DNA from: Tubiluchus corallicola | Lineage: Eukaryota > Priapulida > Priapulimorpha > Priapulimorphida > Tubiluchidae | DNA length: 64,000 bases | Direction: 5' to 3' | NCBI GenBank assembly: GCA_030141605.1 | Contig: JAQGDQ010000246.1 | Coordinates: 62,001 to 126,000 of the forward strand | Shown here: positions 42,501-48,500 of the stretch, in pieces | Position numbering within the stretch: the first letter of the stretch is position 1 | Layout of the letters: each line of letters starts with the position of its first letter | The notes under the pieces: model-generated | What the model saw: only the letters and a program-made list of their open reading frames with translations | The model's database searches: none | What the model was told of the DNA's origin: nothing | Made by a program: the position numbers and the translations under genes

Positions 42501-45500
42501 ACTTTCCCCGTCGCAGAGATTCATCGTTCGGATATCCATTGCTGTCCACACACCAGCACCATTCACCAGAGCATTGCAATGACTCATAAGTGCCATCGTT
42601 ATTACAAGTTGGCACATCAGGTATTCCCATTACATCTACATAAAAATAAGATGCAGCTAACAAGAAATATTAATAAACAAGCTGAAAGTTGCTAAATAAT
42701 GTTTTGCTCTCAAAGAGCCACAGACGTGACTCTCAAAACTATAAAGCTTAAAAAACATCACAAAGAAACAACAAGAATATACTAAATGCTTACTTGATGG
42801 AGCAACACATTCTCTGCCACATCCATTTCCGCAACAAATGCTTCCGTACAGGCAATCACTGTCCACATTGCATTCGACAATGGGCTTACAGTCATTTACG
42901 TTGCTAATAACTGGACATATAGAGTTTTTATCTTCTCTTCCGCTAGGGATGCATATATGCCCACATCCATTAGAACAGCATTTTTGCAGGCTGGGGCAAT
43001 CTAAATCACTGGAGCATTCATTATCGCAGCTTTCAGTATCTTCTATAAGTGGGCATGTGCCAGGAGATTCCAAAACTCGAAGAAATTGAATGACACCCAT
43101 AAGTTGCTGTGTCACAGGTTCTTGGCAAGAATGGCCACAGCCATTGGAGCAACACTTCAGATCTGCATCACAGTCATTATCAGAAAAACACGAATCTGTG
43201 CAAATTCCTCCAGTGCTACGCCCAACTCGTGGACATGTTCCGGGTTTAGCGACTGGGAACAAATTCAACTGTGCTGAGACATTTGTACAATGCATTCCAC
43301 AGCCGGAAGAACAACATTTAAAATCTCCACTGCAATCTCCGTCTCCACCACACTGTATCGTGCAATCTCCAATGATAGGATTTGGTGCTGGACAAGAGCC
43401 CGGTTTCGCTGCCGTCAGCATGCCAAGAACAGGATTTTGACAAGAATGCCCGCATCCATTAGAGCAACATATTTGTACTCCTGGACAATCAGTATGATTG
43501 TGACATATATTCGCACATGGGAAAACCCCAGATATGTACTGGGCAGGTGTTACCTCCGGACATATGCCAAGTTTAGGGGGAAAGAATGCAGGAACCTTTA
43601 CTCTGTAAGCCGGGGCAGTACATCCGTAGCCACAGCCATTATAGCAGCATATTGTACCCTCTCTGCACTCGCTATTACTAAGACAATTGGCTTCACATCG
43701 TACAGGACCTCCCGAAACTGGTGGGCAGAATTGACCTATTTCTAAAATAAAGAAATTGTTGAGTATAATAAAATAATTGACTAAAAGTCAATTGTTGCCG
43801 ATACTTTCAGAAAGGCACACATCTTGTTGTTCAAATTGATTATAAGTTTTACAAATAAATTGCTCAATTTTTTTGGAAAGGTATTTGAAAAAATGATAGT
43901 GGTATCTATATTGGTTTATTGCTAATTTTTTCACGACCTCCTCTACTCATTTAACAGAAGAGAAAGCAACACAAAGCCAAAAGTTAATTCACAACATTTC
44001 ACATTGTCTTACTGCATGTTAATTAACAACTTTAAACAAAAATCATTATTGAAGCATTTGGGCATGCTTAAAACTAAATTGCATAGCTTTTTTACATACT
44101 CCGGCACAGTTTAAGCTGAAATCTAGCACTTGGCAATGCTGAAAATTTGTTACAAAAACATAATCTAAATGGATTTAGTGTTTACAGCAGATGTCTTAGT
44201 TTCATTCCACAGCTGGTAGCAATTTAACGGATGAAACAACCTATAAGTATTTTTTCAGAAATGCAAGTGGACATTGCTACTCACATATTTCCTTACCTTG
44301 AAAAAGTGAGTTTCACATAATTTAAATGCAGTGCAAGTGAATCAGATTTACCTTCATCATCAGCAACTTGCAGGTTGTTATTAACAAATGCCACTTCGCT
44401 TGAACATCGTGACTGACCTAAGCAAAAAATACGAGCTATTTAATTTTCATTTTATTTTATGTGGTAACTACTGTACAAGTAAAAAATTATTAGGGTATCA
44501 GCAGTATGTAACTGTGAAAATAGTTTATTTAAATTAAAAATGTCACAACATATTGTTGATACTACCTTCAGTGCAATCCACCACTTCTGTGCCATTAAAG
44601 AATTTATAGGTACATTCTTGTCCACATGGATATATAAAACACAATGCATTTGGATATGCAGGACAAATCTTGCCAGAACACAGGTCTGGTTTGCACCGTT
44701 GTATCTCCTCTCCTTCAGGACAAACTGAAATAATCACATACATTTGTGAAAAGATTTACTTTACAATTACTAAAGAACACTAAATCTTACTAAACTGTAA
44801 GTATGGTAAGTGTATCATAACTATATTGTAAACTGTTATAGCAACTTCTAAATAACTGAAAAAGTTTTTATGAACAATCATTTAAATTATGTCACAGAAC
44901 GTATTTTGAGTACTTTGAGATATGCCTTAATATACAGCTTTATATAAGAAGAACAACATATCAAAATCTCAAAAACATTTTTTTTATTTTATAAAATTTT
45001 TGTACTTGTCACCTTTGACTTATACAGTGCAAATGAAGAATGCTCCAAAATTAGATAAAACTGAGGCAGTATTTCAAACTATTCAAATTACAAAGCATGT
45101 CTTGGTTGGAGATTGAACAAAGTCTATCACTAAAACTCTTGGACCGCCAAAGAAAGAATCAAACCTGGAGTGTCTTCTAACTTTGCAAGGTCTTCTGGGC
45201 TTGCTTCAGCTAAAGCTAAGCAATCAGGCATTCCCCTAGTCTGTGTGCCTGGAATGCGAGAACCAGTTGCATTCACACACCAGCACATACCCAACTCTGG
45301 AATGCACTGCAGCGGAGATATTAGCGAGATCATGTTGTCCACAGAACCAAATGCCAGGCAGCTACAAAAATGTTTTAATCGAATGTAATATTACAATTTT
45401 AATGAAGAAACCAGTAAGACTTTCCACAAAATTAATGCATTTGTGAATTTTGTTTAAAAATGTTTGTGAATTATGTGAGGAGCACCAAATACAAAAATTG

Positions 45501-48500
45501 CCAGGCACATAAATTACCTTAGTGTTTATATCGCTAATGCTTTTTGCAACAGCATGTCGGCTTTGTCTGATGGGAAAAGTTGAGTTTATAAAACTGGTAA
45601 CTGGGTTTATGTGTAGTATTAAATGCAAACTAATACAGTAACAGGCACAGATAAATAAGTAAGTTATTGTATGTGCTGACAAATATAAACAATAATAAAT
45701 AGCACTATTACTTGGCAATACGCCTTCCTGTGAAATGAAGCCATGATTTCCTACCTATCTTTAACCTACATTGCTATGTACATAAATGAAGTCTTTTAAA
45801 TTTCTATGTTTAGTGACAACAGGAAAAGACAACATCAAAAGTGATTGCTTAGAACAAAGTGACTGCATGGACACATGTGGAAAAAGAAAAATTTAAATAA
45901 AAGTCTAAAAGCTGTGAAATGTAACTGCTCATCTATTTAATCACAAACTAAAGCTACATTGCTTAACTATCCCAAAATGGTTATGAGGCAAAACCAACAG
46001 GTACACAACAAACTAAATAGAAAAGCATTTTTGAAGAAAAGAGCTACTGAAACTCACCCAGGTACAAACACAGGATAACCAGGCTCAGTTCGCGTCAGAT
46101 GAATTGCATCACTAATTACACTAGCGCACAAATTCTGCAAAAATGACCTCTCCCCCAAATCATCCTTTGGACAGCACACGGCAAACCAGTCTAGCGGATG
46201 AACATTGCAATAATAAGATGGAGGACACTGATGAGGCCCTCCACAAGAAACTAGATCACCTGAAATAGATTCACATTATGTGCAGTGCATTAAATAATAC
46301 AAAGTTTACATACATGTAAAATAACGATAGAATGACACTCTTTTTAGTAGCTGACTGTCATAAACATAACTTTTTTAAGTCAGTTTGTGCTGAATAAGAA
46401 ACATAAATACTCAACTCAGCTCTATCAGGAAAAATAATACTTCCTATCATTATCATTAAAAAAACAAGTATCTGTTGCAGAGTTAAACAGTGTATCGCAC
46501 CTCTAGTGACATCTATCAGAGGCTGCAAGCCCCTAGGACAAAATTCAGGTTGAGGTGGCAAAGCACCAAGTGTTGGGAGTCTGATAAAGTCGCCGTCCAA
46601 CCTGGCAGGCGGTTCTATAGGTGCATCTGTAAAAAACATACAGTACTAAAATCAAAAATGAATTAATAACATGTTGCAACAATCTGCAGAAAGAAGAACA
46701 GAGGGGTATTTTTCACTTGTAAACTTGTTCAAAATCTGGCTATTATTTAAATGATCACAAGGATTTTTTTCATACTTTTCATGCATTTTTTCTATAGGAC
46801 TCTGTCATGACAATAACAATATAAAAGCAGCGACATATTTGAAACCTGGCATTTCTGATTAAGTTTCTCAATTTGCTTGTTTTATTTCAGATTATGATAT
46901 CATCTGTCATAAAAAACAAGGTTAAACTCACCTTGTAGACGTACTGGACAGCAAACAGATGGAACATGTTGGAAATCAAAATTACATTCAAAACCAAGAG
47001 GACAGCGGTTACGGCTACTGCAAGTTTGTGTCTGACCATTCTGATGAATCAGTGGTGTACCTTCACGGCAAGGATTGAATGGCTGTGTTTTGTCTGTCAA
47101 AAAATAGAAAATTCTGTTTTATTACATTGACAGAAAATTGTGTTTTTATTACAATTTAAATTAGTATATCTTTCGAGAATGACTGCCGTTAGGTACTTGA
47201 AATATCGAATTTGTAATGTACTAATAAATCATCTCTTATAATAATTTAATTACTTCAGTTACACACAAAACCATTTTTTTAAATTGTCTTTTTTCAAGTG
47301 GAATAATTTAAACAAACCTGCTTTATAAACTTTTGTTATGAGAGAATTGTGTATTGTTATTGTTTAAATGTAAACTGTGAAAAATTTTGGCTATCACAAA
47401 TGTGCATCAAGTTGCTGTTCATAATATAATATTATTAGAAGAACTGAACTGTTTAATTGAAGAAAATCACATAATGCTTTTATAAAGTTTCTTTGAACTG
47501 ACACCTTACGAAAGAAGCCATTATTTACTCATAATAGCTTATTTAATTTTGTTTTTAGTTCCCACACTTCCACAAAAAGGTTTTGTATTCTAAATCAGCA
47601 ACTGCAAATGATATGTAATAAAATATAACACATATTAATTCTCTTGGTATATAAATATAAATGTCTGCAAATACGCATCTATTTTCCAGTGCTACATCTT
47701 CAATGATGGCACCATTTTTGGTAATCTTCAAATCAAACAAAAGATTTGGATCCAGTGTGATAGGCCACCTGGAAGAAAGGCAGGCCAAATCTAGGAGTTT
47801 CCAGACATACCTATCTGATTTTTTCGAAATTTTACCTGAATACCAAGTAGAAAAAAGTGTGGAACTTTTTGGAGGTCTCGGAGGTGGATTTATAGCCCTT
47901 TGGAAAGAGAACGAAATGGGATACATAATAATATGCTTCATTTACAAATATATTTACCATGGCCTAATAAAACAAGGTAATTGCAACTCATTTTTTTGCA
48001 GTTTTCTCAATGGGAACATATAGGCTGCCATGCTGTGGTTAGCGAAATTACCCATTATAGTCTGCCTTCAGATTTTGCTTCATCAGACTGGTTGTTAAAA
48101 TAAACATCTATTAACAGGTATCACTTAGATACCTTACCAACATTATGGGAGCAACAAAGACTATGAAGAATGTTCCTCTGTTAATAATCATTAGTTGATT
48201 TATCTGATAACATTTATCGTTTTACATAGTTTCGACTATACACAAAATATTTTTGCAGGTTTCATATTAGGCTGTTGTTGTTGCTGGATGTAAAAACTTA
48301 TTACTAATCTGATTCTAGAAACAGCTGACTAGATAATCTCTTGGTCTTTTGCTGGCTATTCTTTGCAATATTTTTTAAATTGTTTAATGTAATATATTTG
48401 TATTATGTGTATGATACAGAAAAATAAAGATTATGTTATGCTATCATTCTGTTGTTGTCGCTGTCGTTGACACTGTCATCCTATTGGTAGTGTTTAGCGG

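Larger units (their letters stand above)
43742..46057. other. Introns around B5-B7, no other gene seen
   Basis: The introns at 43,742-44,351, 44,725-45,164 and 45,362-46,057 show no further module or repeat that I recognise. Confidence 0.35.

Noticed and set aside
47555-48023. Open frames of about 120 codons on both strands
   Set aside because: No recognisable domain; the region is a decayed dispersed repeat related to 36.9-37.4 kb.
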